Source: Bradyrhizobium sp. LMTR 3 (GTDB taxonomy: Bacteria > Pseudomonadota > Alphaproteobacteria > Rhizobiales > Xanthobacteraceae). Taken from it: a DNA stretch of 64,000 bases. Below, in pieces: positions 33,797-42,796 of the stretch. The notes under the pieces were generated by a model. That model was not told where the DNA came from and did not search any database. It was given only the letters and a program-made list of their open reading frames with translations. The position numbers and the translations under genes were made by a program. Positions within the stretch are counted from its first letter, which is position 1; each line of letters starts with the position of its first letter. The stretch is from contig NZ_MAXC01000023.1 of NCBI RefSeq assembly GCF_001693485.1, positions 62,001 through 126,000 on the forward strand, given 5' to 3'.

Positions 33797-35488
33797 ATGT
33801 CTGGCGTTACTTTCAACCGCAAACGGGTCAAACTCAAGAAGCTTCTGGGAATCCGGGCGCGGCTTGCGCTGCTCGCCGTGATGCTGGTGGCGCCCTTGAT
33901 GCTGGAACGGGTCCGTTCGCTCGAAGACGCGCGCGCCAAGCAGATCGCGATGGCTTCGGAGGAATACGCCAGCATTACGCTGCACACTGCGGAGACCCAG
34001 CGCGAGGTCGTCTCCTCGGTCGAAACCATGCTGAAATCGGCCGCTTATATCCGCGCCTCCAGCGGCATCGGGCGCAGTTGCGAAATCCTGCGCGCCAGTC
34101 TGCCGACCAACCTGCCCTGGATCCGCAGCATCATGATCGCCAGCAAGGAAGGCGTGGTGCAGTGCTCGACGCTGAACATGCTGGTGGGCCTCAACATCGG
34201 CGACCGTGACTATTTCCGAAAGGCACAACAGACCCGCGATTTCGTTTTCAGCGACTATCTGTTCGCCAGGGCAAGCAACCGGCCGATCCTGATGGCGGCC
34301 TATCCGGTAGCCGCAATCAATCCGGAAGAAGACGCCGTGGTGGTCGCCGGCATCAATCTGGACTGGATGTCGAAGATCATGGCCAAGCTCGGCGGACGGC
34401 CGGGCATTTCGGCGCTGCTGGTCGACGGCGCCGGCGTCGTGCTGGCCGCGCCGGCGGAGGAGGCCAGCATGATTGGCCAGCCGCTCAACAACGTGCCGCT
34501 GCTGACGGCCATCGCTCACAAGGCACTCGTTTCCGACACCCCGATGGGTTCGCTTTCCTTCACCGCAGCCGACGGGTCGCAACGCGCGATCAGCTTCGCG
34601 CGCATTCCCGGCACGCAGTCCCGCCTGATCGTGAGCATCGACGAGGCCAAAATCACGGCGGCGATCAACCGCGATATCCGCACCGCCTATCTGCAGCTCG
34701 GACTAGTCTGCCTGTTCGTGCTCCTCGGCGCGCTGGTCGGCGCGGAAAAGCTCATCATCAACCCGATCGAAGTCATGACCGGCATGGCCAGACGATTCGG
34801 CGAAGGCGACTGGTCGGCCCGCGTCTCGCACAGCCGCCTGCCGTCGGAGTTCATGCCGCTGGCCCGCGCCTTCAACGCGATGGCGGCGCAACTCGGCCAG
34901 CGTGAACGCGAGCTCGTTGCCACCAACGACCGGCTCACCGTGATGGCCTCGATCGACATGCTCTCCGGCCTCGCCAACCGGCGCGGCTTCCAGAGCCGGC
35001 TCGATTTCGAATGGATGAAGGCGCAACAATATCATAGCGAGCTGTCGCTGCTGATGATCGATGTAGATCACTTCAAGCTCTACAACGACACCTATGGCCA
35101 CCCGGAAGGCGACGCCTGCCTCACCCGGATCGGCGAAGCGCTGGCCGGCATCGCCGCCGACAATCTGGGCTTTGCCGGGCGCTATGGCGGCGAGGAGTTC
35201 TGCCTGCTGCTGCCGAACACCAGCCCGCAGAAAGCACTCGAGATCGGCGAAACCGTGCGCGCCACTGTTCAAGGGCTCGGCCTGCCGCACATCACCTCCA
35301 GCCACCGCACCGTCACCGTCAGCGTCGGCGTTGCCGCGACGCTTCCGAACGACGGCCAAACCCCCGGCGAGCTGATCGAGGCGGCGGATGCCGCCCTCTA
35401 CGCCGCCAAACACCGCGGGCGAAATACCGTTGTCGAGCACGGCTTTGCAAAGCTGGTGGACGAGGCGGGGATCGCGCTGGCCGGGTGA
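33797..35488 (+). CDS. membrane diguanylate cyclase (dCACHE-HAMP-GGDEF)
   Basis: A c-di-GMP synthase of 563 residues. The N-terminal membrane span (about 20-37) is followed by a large periplasmic sensor region (about 40-295) with CACHE-type features (NIGDRDYFRKAQQTRDFVF, then VVAGINLDWMSKIMAKLGG). A second span (about 300-318) leads to a HAMP-like helix (IEVMTGMARRFGEGDWSARV), then the cyclase domain from about 390. The active site is GGEEF (464-468), competent by family rules. No RxxD inhibitory site stands before it, so feedback inhibition is unlikely. ATG at 33797 chosen over GTG at 33785. The sensed ligand is unknown. Confidence 0.9.
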   Translation: MSGVTFNRKRVKLKKLLGIRARLALLAVMLVAPLMLERVRSLEDARAKQIAMASEEYASITLHTAETQREVVSSVETMLKSAAYIRASSGIGRSCEILRASLPTNLPWIRSIMIASKEGVVQCSTLNMLVGLNIGDRDYFRKAQQTRDFVFSDYLFARASNRPILMAAYPVAAINPEEDAVVVAGINLDWMSKIMAKLGGRPGISALLVDGAGVVLAAPAEEASMIGQPLNNVPLLTAIAHKALVSDTPMGSLSFTAADGSQRAISFARIPGTQSRLIVSIDEAKITAAINRDIRTAYLQLGLVCLFVLLGALVGAEKLIINPIEVMTGMARRFGEGDWSARVSHSRLPSEFMPLARAFNAMAAQLGQRERELVATNDRLTVMASIDMLSGLANRRGFQSRLDFEWMKAQQYHSELSLLMIDVDHFKLYNDTYGHPEGDACLTRIGEALAGIAADNLGFAGRYGGEEFCLLLPNTSPQKALEIGETVRATVQGLGLPHITSSHRTVTVSVGVAATLPNDGQTPGELIEAADAALYAAKHRGRNTVVEHGFAKLVDEAGIALAG

Positions 35489-35619
35489 GCGGACGCTCCA
35501 CGCCATCGGTTAAAGCGCCCCACCCCACCGCCCCAACCCGTTGACCCCGCAGCCGCTTTTGTGGCCTAGTCCGCCGTCCTCTGGACGGGACCCGAATCCA
35601 CAAAAAGCCCTGCGATTCC

Positions 35620-38244
35620 ATGACCTCCGAACGTTACAACGCCCGTGATTCCGAGCCGCGCTGGCAACGCCAGTGGGACGAAAAGGCGATCTTCGCCTCG
35701 AAAAACGACGATCCGCGGCCGAAATACTACGTGCTCGAGATGTTCCCCTACCCGTCCGGGCGCATCCATATCGGGCATGTCCGGAACTACACGCTGGGCG
35801 ACGTGCTGGCCCGCTTCATGCGCGCCAAGGGTTTCAACGTGCTGCACCCGATGGGCTGGGACGCCTTCGGACTGCCGGCCGAGAATGCCGCGATCGAACG
35901 CAAGGTCGCGCCCAAGGCCTGGACCTACGACAATATCGCCGCGATGAAGAAGCAGTTGCGGTCGATCGGCCTGTCGCTTGACTGGTCACGCGAATTCGCG
36001 ACCTGCGATCCCGCCTATTACAAGCATCAGCAGAAGATGTTTCTGGATTTCTTGCGCGCCGGTCTCGCCGAGCGCGAGAAGCGCAAGATCAACTGGGATC
36101 CGGTCGACATGACCGTGCTCGCCAACGAGCAGGTGATCGACGGCCGCGGCTGGCGCTCCGGCGCCGTCGTCGAGCAGCGCGAAATGAACCAGTGGGTCTT
36201 CAAGATCACGAAGTACTCGCAGGAACTCTTGGACGCGCTGGACGGGCTGGACCGCTGGCCCGACAAGGTGCGGCTGATGCAGCGCAACTGGATCGGCCGC
36301 TCAGAAGGTCTGCTGATCCGCTTCGCGCTCGATCCCGCGACGACGCCGGCCGGTGAGACAGAGCTGAAGATATTTACGACGCGGCCCGACACGCTGTTCG
36401 GCGCAAAATTCATGGCGATCTCGGCCGATCATCCGCTAGCCCAGGCGGCGGCAGCGAAGAATCCAAAGCTCGCCGAGTTCATTGCAGACGTGAAGCGAAT
36501 CGGCACCGCGCAGGAGATCATCGACACCGCCGAGAAGCAGGGTTTTGATACCGGCATCAAGGCCGTCCACCCGTTCGATCCGAATTGGAAGCTGCCGGTC
36601 TATGTCGCGAACTTCGTGCTGATGGAGTACGGCACCGGCGCCATCTTCGGCTGCCCCGCGCACGACCAGCGCGACCTCGATTTCGTCAACAAGTACAATC
36701 TCGGAAATACGCCGGTCGTCTGCCCGGAAGGCCAGGACCCGAAAAGTTTCGTCATCACCGACACCGCCTATGACGGCGACGGCCGCATGATCAATTCCCG
36801 CTTCCTCGATGGCATGACCATCGAGCAGGCCAAGGAGGAGATTGCGAAACGGCTGGAAAATGAGACGCGCGGCAACGCGGCCGTCGGCGAGCGGCAAGTG
36901 AACTTCCGCCTGCGTGACTGGGGCATTTCACGCCAGCGCTATTGGGGCTGCCCGATCCCGGTGATCCATTGCCCGAAATGCGACGTGGTGCCGGTACCGG
37001 ACGACCAATTGCCGGTGACGCTGCCGGAGGACGCGACCTTCGACAAACCCGGCAATGCGCTCGACCATCATCCGACCTGGAAGCACGTCATCTGCCCCAA
37101 ATGCGGCGGCAAGGCGCAGCGTGAAACCGACACCATGGACACATTCGTGGATTCGTCCTGGTATTTTGCGCGCTTCACCGATCCCTGGAACGAGAGGTCG
37201 CCGACCACGCCCGATGTCGCCAACCGGATGATGCCGGTCGACCAGTATATCGGCGGCGTCGAGCACGCGATCCTGCATCTGCTCTATAGCCGCTTCTTCA
37301 CCCGCGCGATGAAGGCAACCGGCCATATCGACATGAAGGAGCCGTTCGCCGGCATGTTCACGCAGGGCATGGTGGTGCACGAGACCTATCAGAAGGCTGA
37401 CGGCACTTACGTGACGCCGGCCGAGGTGAAGGTCGAAATGGTCGGCAGCGAGCGCCGCGCCACCATGATCTATGGCGACGAGCCGGTGACGATCGGCCCG
37501 ATCGAGAAGATGTCGAAGTCGAAAAAGAACACCGTCGATCCCGACGACATCATCGCGACCTACGGCGCCGACGTCGCGCGCTGGTTCATGCTGTCGGACT
37601 CGCCTCCGGATCGCGACGTGATTTGGAGCGACGAGCGCGTGCAGGGTGCGTCACGCTTCGTGCAGCGGCTGTGGCGGCTGGTGAACGAGTCAGCGGAGAT
37701 CGCCAAGGTGGCCCCGGCCGCGCGGCCGGCTTCGTTCGGGGCGGGTGCGCTTGGCTTGCGCAAGGCAGCCCATGGCGCGCTGGACAAGGTGTCGTCCGGG
37801 ATCGAGCGGCTGCATTTCAATGTCTGCCTTGCTCATATCCGTGAATTCACCAACGCGCTGGCCGAGGTGCTGGGCCGTGAGGGCAAGCCGACGCCGGATC
37901 TGGCCTGGTCCGTCCGGGAAGCCGCAATCATCTTGGCTCAATTGTTCGCGCCGATGATGCCGCATCTGGCCGAGGAGTGCTGGCAGGTTCTGGGGCAGTC
38001 CGGGCTGATTTCGGAGGCCAACTGGCCCCAAATCGAACGCGATCTGCTGGTTGAAGACACCGTGACACTGGTGGTCCAGGTCAATGGCAAGAAGCGGGGT
38101 GATGTTACCGTGCCACGGGTCGCCCAAAATCCGGAAATTGAGGCTGCCGTTTTGGCTCTCGATGCGGTAAAACTCGCCCTCGGCGGCAAGACCGTCCGCA
38201 AGGTAATCGTAGTTCCCATGAGGATCGTGAATGTCGTTGGCTAG
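35620..38244 (+). CDS. leuS: leucyl-tRNA synthetase
   Basis: A class I aminoacyl-tRNA synthetase charging tRNA-Leu, 874 residues. HIGH motif at about 50-53 (HIGHVRNYTLGD), CP1 editing domain with TTRPDTLFGAKFMAISADHP, and KMSKS at about 630 (EKMSKSKKNTVDPDDII). The C-terminal anticodon-binding domain ends in VNGKKRGDVTVPR. All hallmarks are intact. Start ATG with typical spacing. It overlaps the next gene, lptE, by 14 bases, so leuS-lptE-holA are translated from one transcript. Confidence 0.97.
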   Translation: MTSERYNARDSEPRWQRQWDEKAIFASKNDDPRPKYYVLEMFPYPSGRIHIGHVRNYTLGDVLARFMRAKGFNVLHPMGWDAFGLPAENAAIERKVAPKAWTYDNIAAMKKQLRSIGLSLDWSREFATCDPAYYKHQQKMFLDFLRAGLAEREKRKINWDPVDMTVLANEQVIDGRGWRSGAVVEQREMNQWVFKITKYSQELLDALDGLDRWPDKVRLMQRNWIGRSEGLLIRFALDPATTPAGETELKIFTTRPDTLFGAKFMAISADHPLAQAAAAKNPKLAEFIADVKRIGTAQEIIDTAEKQGFDTGIKAVHPFDPNWKLPVYVANFVLMEYGTGAIFGCPAHDQRDLDFVNKYNLGNTPVVCPEGQDPKSFVITDTAYDGDGRMINSRFLDGMTIEQAKEEIAKRLENETRGNAAVGERQVNFRLRDWGISRQRYWGCPIPVIHCPKCDVVPVPDDQLPVTLPEDATFDKPGNALDHHPTWKHVICPKCGGKAQRETDTMDTFVDSSWYFARFTDPWNERSPTTPDVANRMMPVDQYIGGVEHAILHLLYSRFFTRAMKATGHIDMKEPFAGMFTQGMVVHETYQKADGTYVTPAEVKVEMVGSERRATMIYGDEPVTIGPIEKMSKSKKNTVDPDDIIATYGADVARWFMLSDSPPDRDVIWSDERVQGASRFVQRLWRLVNESAEIAKVAPAARPASFGAGALGLRKAAHGALDKVSSGIERLHFNVCLAHIREFTNALAEVLGREGKPTPDLAWSVREAAIILAQLFAPMMPHLAEECWQVLGQSGLISEANWPQIERDLLVEDTVTLVVQVNGKKRGDVTVPRVAQNPEIEAAVLALDAVKLALGGKTVRKVIVVPMRIVNVVG

Positions 38245-38782
38245 GACCCGGATCGCCGTTCGGCTCATCGCCGTCGCCGCTCTGGCGGCGCTCACAGCGG
38301 GCTGTTTCCAGCCGATGTATGCCGAACGCTCCGACGGCAAGCCCGGCTTGCGCGAGAAGCTGATGGGCGTGGAAATCCCGCCGGTCGATAAGCCGAATGC
38401 TTCCCGCGAAGCGAGGATCCAGGTGGAGATCCGCAACGCGCTGGCGTTCAAGCTCTACGGCAACGCCACCGGCATGCCGCCGACCCACCGGCTGGTGCTA
38501 CGATTTAACACCAGCCGCTCTTCGCTGATTCTCGATCCGGCCACCGCCCTGCCGTCGAGCGAAAACTACGGCATCGACGCACAGTACAATCTGATCGACC
38601 TCGCCACCAACAAGTCGGTCATGACGGGCACCACGTTCTCCCGCGTGTCCTACGACGTCCCCGGCCAGTTGCAGCGCTTCGCCCGCGCCCGCGCCTTCCG
38701 CGACGCCGAGGACCGCGCCGCCAACGAGATCGCGGAAAACATCCAGACTCGGCTCGCGTCCTACTTCTACGCCGGCACCTGA
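38231..38782 (+). CDS. lptE: LPS-assembly lipoprotein LptE
   Basis: An outer-membrane lipoprotein that pairs with LptD to insert lipopolysaccharide, 183 residues. The signal peptide carries a lipobox with lipidated Cys at position 25 (ALTAGCFQPMYAE). The mature part shows the family pattern with GTTFSRVSYDVPGQLQRFAR and ENIQTRLASYF near the end. Its start codon overlaps the end of leuS, an arrangement common in alphaproteobacteria. The lptD gene is not in the window. Sequence similarity within LptE is weak, so the call leans on the lipobox and gene order. Confidence 0.88.
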   Translation: MSLARTRIAVRLIAVAALAALTAGCFQPMYAERSDGKPGLREKLMGVEIPPVDKPNASREARIQVEIRNALAFKLYGNATGMPPTHRLVLRFNTSRSSLILDPATALPSSENYGIDAQYNLIDLATNKSVMTGTTFSRVSYDVPGQLQRFARARAFRDAEDRAANEIAENIQTRLASYFYAGT

Positions 38783-38790
38783 CAACGATC

Positions 38791-38886
38791 GTCATTCCGG
38801 GGCGCGCGAAGCGCGAACCCGGAATCCCGTTCCGACAATCTCCAGATTCCGGGTCTGAGGCCTTTGCCCGCATCCCGGAATGACGA
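38791..38886. repeat. GTCATTCCGGGGCGC inverted repeat pair
   Basis: Left arm GTCATTCCGGGGCGCGC, right arm ATCCCGGAATGAC, with internal CCCGGAATC and GATTCCGGG. Same family as 17262-17355. It lies between lptE and holA. Confidence 0.8.
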
Positions 38887-38899
38887 ATGAAGGTCCGTC

Positions 38900-39928
38900 G
38901 TGGTCGCGCTCCGCGGAAAAGACATCGACGCCTTTCTCGCCCGGCCTGATGCCGGCCGCCCCATCATCCTGCTATACGGTCCCGACGCCGGTCTCGTGCG
39001 CGAACGCGCCGACGCGCTGATTGCATCGGCAGTCGACGATCCCAATGATCCGTTTTCGCTGGTGCGGCTCGACGGCGACGAGCTGGCCGCCGAGCCATCG
39101 CGGCTGGTCGACGAGGCCATGACGATCCCGATGTTCGGCGGCCGCCGCGCTATTCGCGTGCGCGCCGGCTCGCGCAGTTTTGCCAGCGGCGTCGATACGC
39201 TGGCCGATTCAGCCGTGAAGGATTGCCGCATCGTGATCGAGGCCGGCGAATTGCGGCCGGAATCGCCGCTGCGCAAGGCCTGCGAGCGCGCCAAGACCGC
39301 GGTCGCCATCGCCTGCTATCCCGACACCGAGCGTGACCTCGCCAGGCTGATCGACGAGGAGCTGCGGACGTCCAATTTGCGCATCGCCGCCGATGCCCGC
39401 GCGGTGCTGATGTCGCTGCTCGGCGGCGACCGCCAAGCCTCCCGCAACGAGCTTCGCAAGCTCGCGCTCTATTCGCACGGCAAGGGCGAGATAGCGCTCG
39501 ACGACGTCATGACCGTCGTCTCCGACGCCTCCGAGCTGAAGCTCGATCCGATCGTGGACGGCGCCTTTGCCGGCAAGCCGGACGTCGTCGAAAGCGAGTT
39601 CGCCAAGGCGATGGTTGCCGGCACCTATCCCGGCGTGATCATCTCGGCCGCACAGCGCCAGGCGGCATGGTTGCACAAATCGGCGCTTGCGGTTGCTGAC
39701 GGAACGCCCGTCTCCAGCCTGCTCGAGGGCGGCTATCCGCGCCTGCACTTCTCGCGAAAGGGCGCCGTCGAAATTGCGCTGCGAAATTTCAGCGCGGCGC
39801 GGCTGGCGGGGATCATCGATCAGCTCGGAACGGCCGCGCTCGATATGCGCAAGCAGGCCTCGCTGGCATCAGCGATCGCGCTGCGCACGCTGCTCTCGAT
39901 CGCGGCGAATGCGAAGCGGCGGGGGTGA
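38900..39928 (+). CDS. holA: DNA polymerase III delta subunit
   Basis: The clamp-loader delta subunit of 342 residues that opens the beta sliding clamp. It shows the N-terminal ILLYGPDAGLVRERADALI (a degenerate P-loop, as usual for delta), the MTIPMFGGRRAIRVR segment, CRIVIEAGELRPES, and the C-terminal collar domain with GTYPGVIISAAQRQAAWLHK. The start is GTG with only a weak ribosome site. It follows leuS and lptE in the same direction, placing replication near parAB. Confidence 0.93.
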   Translation: MVALRGKDIDAFLARPDAGRPIILLYGPDAGLVRERADALIASAVDDPNDPFSLVRLDGDELAAEPSRLVDEAMTIPMFGGRRAIRVRAGSRSFASGVDTLADSAVKDCRIVIEAGELRPESPLRKACERAKTAVAIACYPDTERDLARLIDEELRTSNLRIAADARAVLMSLLGGDRQASRNELRKLALYSHGKGEIALDDVMTVVSDASELKLDPIVDGAFAGKPDVVESEFAKAMVAGTYPGVIISAAQRQAAWLHKSALAVADGTPVSSLLEGGYPRLHFSRKGAVEIALRNFSAARLAGIIDQLGTAALDMRKQASLASAIALRTLLSIAANAKRRG

Positions 39929-39951
39929 GTAGCTTTCGCGACAACTCTCAG

Positions 39952-40083
39952 CGTCGTCCCTGCGAAAGCAGGGACCCATAGCCACAGGATTGCGTAGTTT
40001 GGCTCGATGGAGCCCCAGCTTACCCAACCCGATTCATCGGTGATTATGGGTCCCGGGTCGCGCTTCGCTTGCCCGGGACGACG
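39952..40083. repeat. TATGGGTCCC-type repeats between holA and parB
   Basis: A CGTCCCTGCGAAAGCAGGGA copy (39952-39981) and a diverged inverted copy with TCCCGGGTCGCGCTTCGCTT (40045-40083) lie between the convergent holA and parB genes. The same family occurs at 7324 and 32857. Confidence 0.7.
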
Positions 40084-40089
40084 GCGACA

Positions 40090-40974
40090 TTAGCTCCCCT
40101 TTTCCAGCCTTCGCATCACTTCGTCGAGCTGTTCGAGGTTGCGGTAGCTGATCTGGACGGAGCCGCCGGGATCGCGGTGGTTGACGGTGACGTTCAGGCC
40201 GAGCGCATCGGAAACGCGCTTCTCCAGCGCGATGGTGTCGGGATCCTTTGTCTTGCCGCCGCCGCTGCGCGCCTTCTGCGGCTTACGCTCCGGCACGCCC
40301 TCTTCATGGGCAAGCGCCTCGGTCTGACGCACGTTGAGGCCTTCGGCGACGATGCGCTTGGCGGCCGCCAGCGGATCGGGCACGCCGATCAGCGCGCGGG
40401 CGTGTCCCGCCGACAATTCGCCGCTCGCGATAAGGGCCTGCACCTCCGCCGGCAGCTTTGTCAGCCGCATCATGTTGGCGACATGGCTGCGGCTCTTGCC
40501 GACTTCCCTGGCGATGTCTTCCTGGCTCCGTTTGAATTCGTCGGCCAGCGCGTGATAACCTTGCGCCTCTTCCATCGCATTGAGGTCTTCGCGCTGCACG
40601 TTCTCGATGATCATGATCTCGAGTGCGTCGCTGTCGCTGACATCGATGGGAACGATCGGCACCTCGTGCAAGCTGGCGAGCTGCGCCGCCCGCCAGCGCC
40701 GTTCGCCAGCGATGATCTCATAGCGGTCCTGGGCGCCCTTCACCGGACGGACCACGATCGGCTGGATCACGCCGTGCTGCTTGACCGAGCTGGCGAGCTC
40801 GCCGAGTTCGGTGTCGGAAAAGGTCCGGCGCGGGTTGCGCGGATTCGGCTTCAAAAACTCGATCGGCACCTTGCGCTGATTGCGCGGCCGTTCGGTGTGC
40901 GCGGTCTCGCCACCGACATCCCCGATCAGACTTGCGAGGCCACGGCCCAGTCGCGAACCTGTTTTGTCGGCCAT
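40090..40974 (-). CDS. parB: chromosome partitioning protein ParB
   Basis: A CTP-dependent DNA clamp that binds parS and spreads, 294 residues. The N-terminus has the ParA-contacting RLGRGLASLIGD. The CTPase domain has NPRNPRRTFSDTELGELASS and the GERRWRAAQLASL signature. The DNA-binding helix-turn-helix reads IAREVGKSRSHVANMMRLTK. A C-terminal dimerisation domain follows. ATG at 40974 with AAGGAG upstream, preferred over the in-frame codon 24 bases earlier. It lies downstream of parA. Three parS sites are within about 4 kb. Confidence 0.97.
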   Translation of the reverse strand: MADKTGSRLGRGLASLIGDVGGETAHTERPRNQRKVPIEFLKPNPRNPRRTFSDTELGELASSVKQHGVIQPIVVRPVKGAQDRYEIIAGERRWRAAQLASLHEVPIVPIDVSDSDALEIMIIENVQREDLNAMEEAQGYHALADEFKRSQEDIAREVGKSRSHVANMMRLTKLPAEVQALIASGELSAGHARALIGVPDPLAAAKRIVAEGLNVRQTEALAHEEGVPERKPQKARSGGGKTKDPDTIALEKRVSDALGLNVTVNHRDPGGSVQISYRNLEQLDEVMRRLEKGS

Positions 40975-41034
40975 CGCCGCCAACTCCTTAGACTGCACTC
41001 AACTACTCCGGAACAGAATTTGGTTGATCTTGCC

Positions 41035-41143
41035 GTCATTCCGGGGCGCGTCGTCAGACGCGAACCCGGAATCTCGAGATGAGAGTCGCTTCGCCATCTC
41101 GAGATTCCGGATCAATCCGCTCGCGCGGATTGTCCGGAATGAC
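41035..41143. repeat. GTCATTCCGGGGCGC inverted repeat pair in parA-parB gap
   Basis: GTCATTCCGGGGCGCG...ATTGTCCGGAATGAC with nested CTCGAGATTCCGGAT and GAATCTCGAGAT arms. It separates parA from parB (179-bp gap). Confidence 0.8.
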
Positions 41144-41153
41144 ACTGCCGAAA

Positions 41154-42005
41154 CTAATGCGTCCGCAGATCGCGCTCGCGCTGGATCACTTCGGTCGCGA
41201 GCTTCAGGTAGGCTTCGCTGCCGACGCATTTGAGATCGTAGACCAGCACCGGCTTGCCGTAGGACGGCGCTTCGGAGATGCGCACGTTGCGCGGAATCAT
41301 GGTGTCGTAGACCTTGCCGCCCATGAACTGCCGGACGTCGGCGACCACCTGGTTCGACAAATTGTTGCGGGAGTCGAACATGGTCAGCACGATGCCGTGG
41401 ATCGACAGGTTCGGGTTGAGCGTCGAGCGCACCTGCTCCACCGTCTGCAGCAATTGCGACAGACCTTCGAGCGCGAAGAACTCACACTGCAGCGGCACCA
41501 GGATCGCATCCGATGCCGCCATCGCGTTGACCGTGAGAAGGTTGAGCGAGGGCGGGCAATCGATCAATACATAGGTGTAGTCGGTATCCGGCGCGGCGTT
41601 CTTGTTCAGCGCCGCGATCGCGTTGCGCAACCGGAACGCGCGGCCGGGCGTCGTGCCGAGTTCGAGTTCGAGGCCCGACAGGTCCATGGTGGAGGAGGCG
41701 ATGTGCAGCCGTGGCACTGCGGTTGCCACCACAGCATCGCGCAGTGGCGCTTCGCCGATCAGCACGTCATAGATCGAGCAGCTGCGGTTGCGGCGATCAA
41801 TGCCGAGACCGGTGGAGGCGTTGCCCTGCGGATCGAGATCGACGATCAGCACACGCTCGCCAATCGCCGCGAGCGCGGTGCCAAGGTTAATCGCTGTGGT
41901 TGTCTTTCCCACGCCGCCTTTCTGATTGGCCAGCGACAGGATGCGTGGATGGGGCGGTGGAGTTTCGTCCCTATCGGCTTGATATAACTCGTCTAATTCG
42001 CTCAT
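41154..42005 (-). CDS. parA: chromosome partitioning ATPase ParA
   Basis: A deviant Walker-type ATPase of 283 residues that pulls ParB-parS complexes apart. KGGVGKTTTAIN at about 29-40 gives the deviant Walker A lysine and K34. Switch I and II follow in VDLDPQGNASTGLGID, and Walker B in VLIDCPPSLNLLTVNAM. The N-terminal extension of about 20 residues (Pro-rich) is typical of alphaproteobacteria. It overlaps rsmG by 4 bases and precedes parB. Confidence 0.97.
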   Translation of the reverse strand: MSELDELYQADRDETPPPHPRILSLANQKGGVGKTTTAINLGTALAAIGERVLIVDLDPQGNASTGLGIDRRNRSCSIYDVLIGEAPLRDAVVATAVPRLHIASSTMDLSGLELELGTTPGRAFRLRNAIAALNKNAAPDTDYTYVLIDCPPSLNLLTVNAMAASDAILVPLQCEFFALEGLSQLLQTVEQVRSTLNPNLSIHGIVLTMFDSRNNLSNQVVADVRQFMGGKVYDTMIPRNVRISEAPSYGKPVLVYDLKCVGSEAYLKLATEVIQRERDLRTH

Positions 42006-42724
42006 GCCCGATCGCCATGTGTGATCGCGGAGGAGTTGCGCCGCTCGATCCGATCGAGTTCGACGATCCAGCCGCGCCCGCCCGTGCGGCTGGAATAGAG
42101 TCGCGGTTCAATATTCCAATATATAGCGGCCTCAGTCAATTCAGCCTCTACATCTTGGCCCTTGAGAAACAAAGCTTTAGCGCCATTGCTCACGAACGGC
42201 TCCGCGAAGCCGACAAGCTGATGTAATGGAGCCAGCGCCCGCGCAGTGACGCAATCGACGCGGCTACCGATTCTATCCACAATATCCCCGATTCCTGCCA
42301 AATGCACGGTTGCCGCTGCAGAAGTTATGCGCACGGCCTCGCGGAGAAACGCGGCTTTCTTGGCGTTACGCTCGACCAACTGGACATCGGCGTCCGGCGT
42401 CCCCGCTAGGGCGCAAGCCAGCACGACGCCCGGAAAGCCGCCGCCGCTGCCGAGGTCTACCCAGATCTTCGCCGATGGCGCGAGGTCCAGAAGCTGAAGT
42501 GAGTCGGCGATGTGCCGCGTCCAGAGGTGGGGAAGCGTGGAGGGCGCGACGAGATTGGTCTTGGCCTGCCACTCCAGAAGCAAGGCGACGTATCGATCGA
42601 GCCGCTCCACCGTCTGAGGTGAGACGGGCGTGAGTGCGAGCGCCTCCGCCTTGTCTGCGGCTAAGGGGAGATTTGCCGGTTGGATTTTGCTCATGGCTGA
42701 AGGTGCTCGCTGACGGTCGGCCAT
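42002..42724 (-). CDS. rsmG: 16S rRNA m7G527 methyltransferase
   Basis: A SAM-dependent methyltransferase (GidB) of 240 residues that modifies G527 of 16S rRNA; loss of it gives low-level streptomycin resistance. The SAM-binding glycine motif is VDLGSGGGFPGVVLACAL. NLVAPSTLPHLWTRHIADSL precedes it and RALAPLHQLVGFAEP follows. The start is uncertain between the ATG at 42724 and an ATG at 42694; neither has a clear ribosome site. It sits between mnmG and parA, with a parS site in the gap to mnmG. Confidence 0.9.
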   Translation of the reverse strand: MADRQRAPSAMSKIQPANLPLAADKAEALALTPVSPQTVERLDRYVALLLEWQAKTNLVAPSTLPHLWTRHIADSLQLLDLAPSAKIWVDLGSGGGFPGVVLACALAGTPDADVQLVERNAKKAAFLREAVRITSAAATVHLAGIGDIVDRIGSRVDCVTARALAPLHQLVGFAEPFVSNGAKALFLKGQDVEAELTEAAIYWNIEPRLYSSRTGGRGWIVELDRIERRNSSAITHGDRA

Positions 42725-42774
42725 TGGACGAGCGGATCATCCGCCGCCCGGCCGAGACGATGCAATCGCCTGCC

Positions 42775-42790
42775 CGTTTCACGTGAAACA
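42775..42790. promoter_or_regulatory. parS: parS site 1
   Basis: CGTTTCACGTGAAACA matches the parS consensus TGTTTCACGTGAAACA at 15 of 16 positions and keeps the perfect central GTTTCACGTGAAAC palindrome. It lies in the rsmG-mnmG gap, about 1.8 kb upstream of parB. Confidence 0.93.
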
Positions 42791-42796
42791 GATTCT

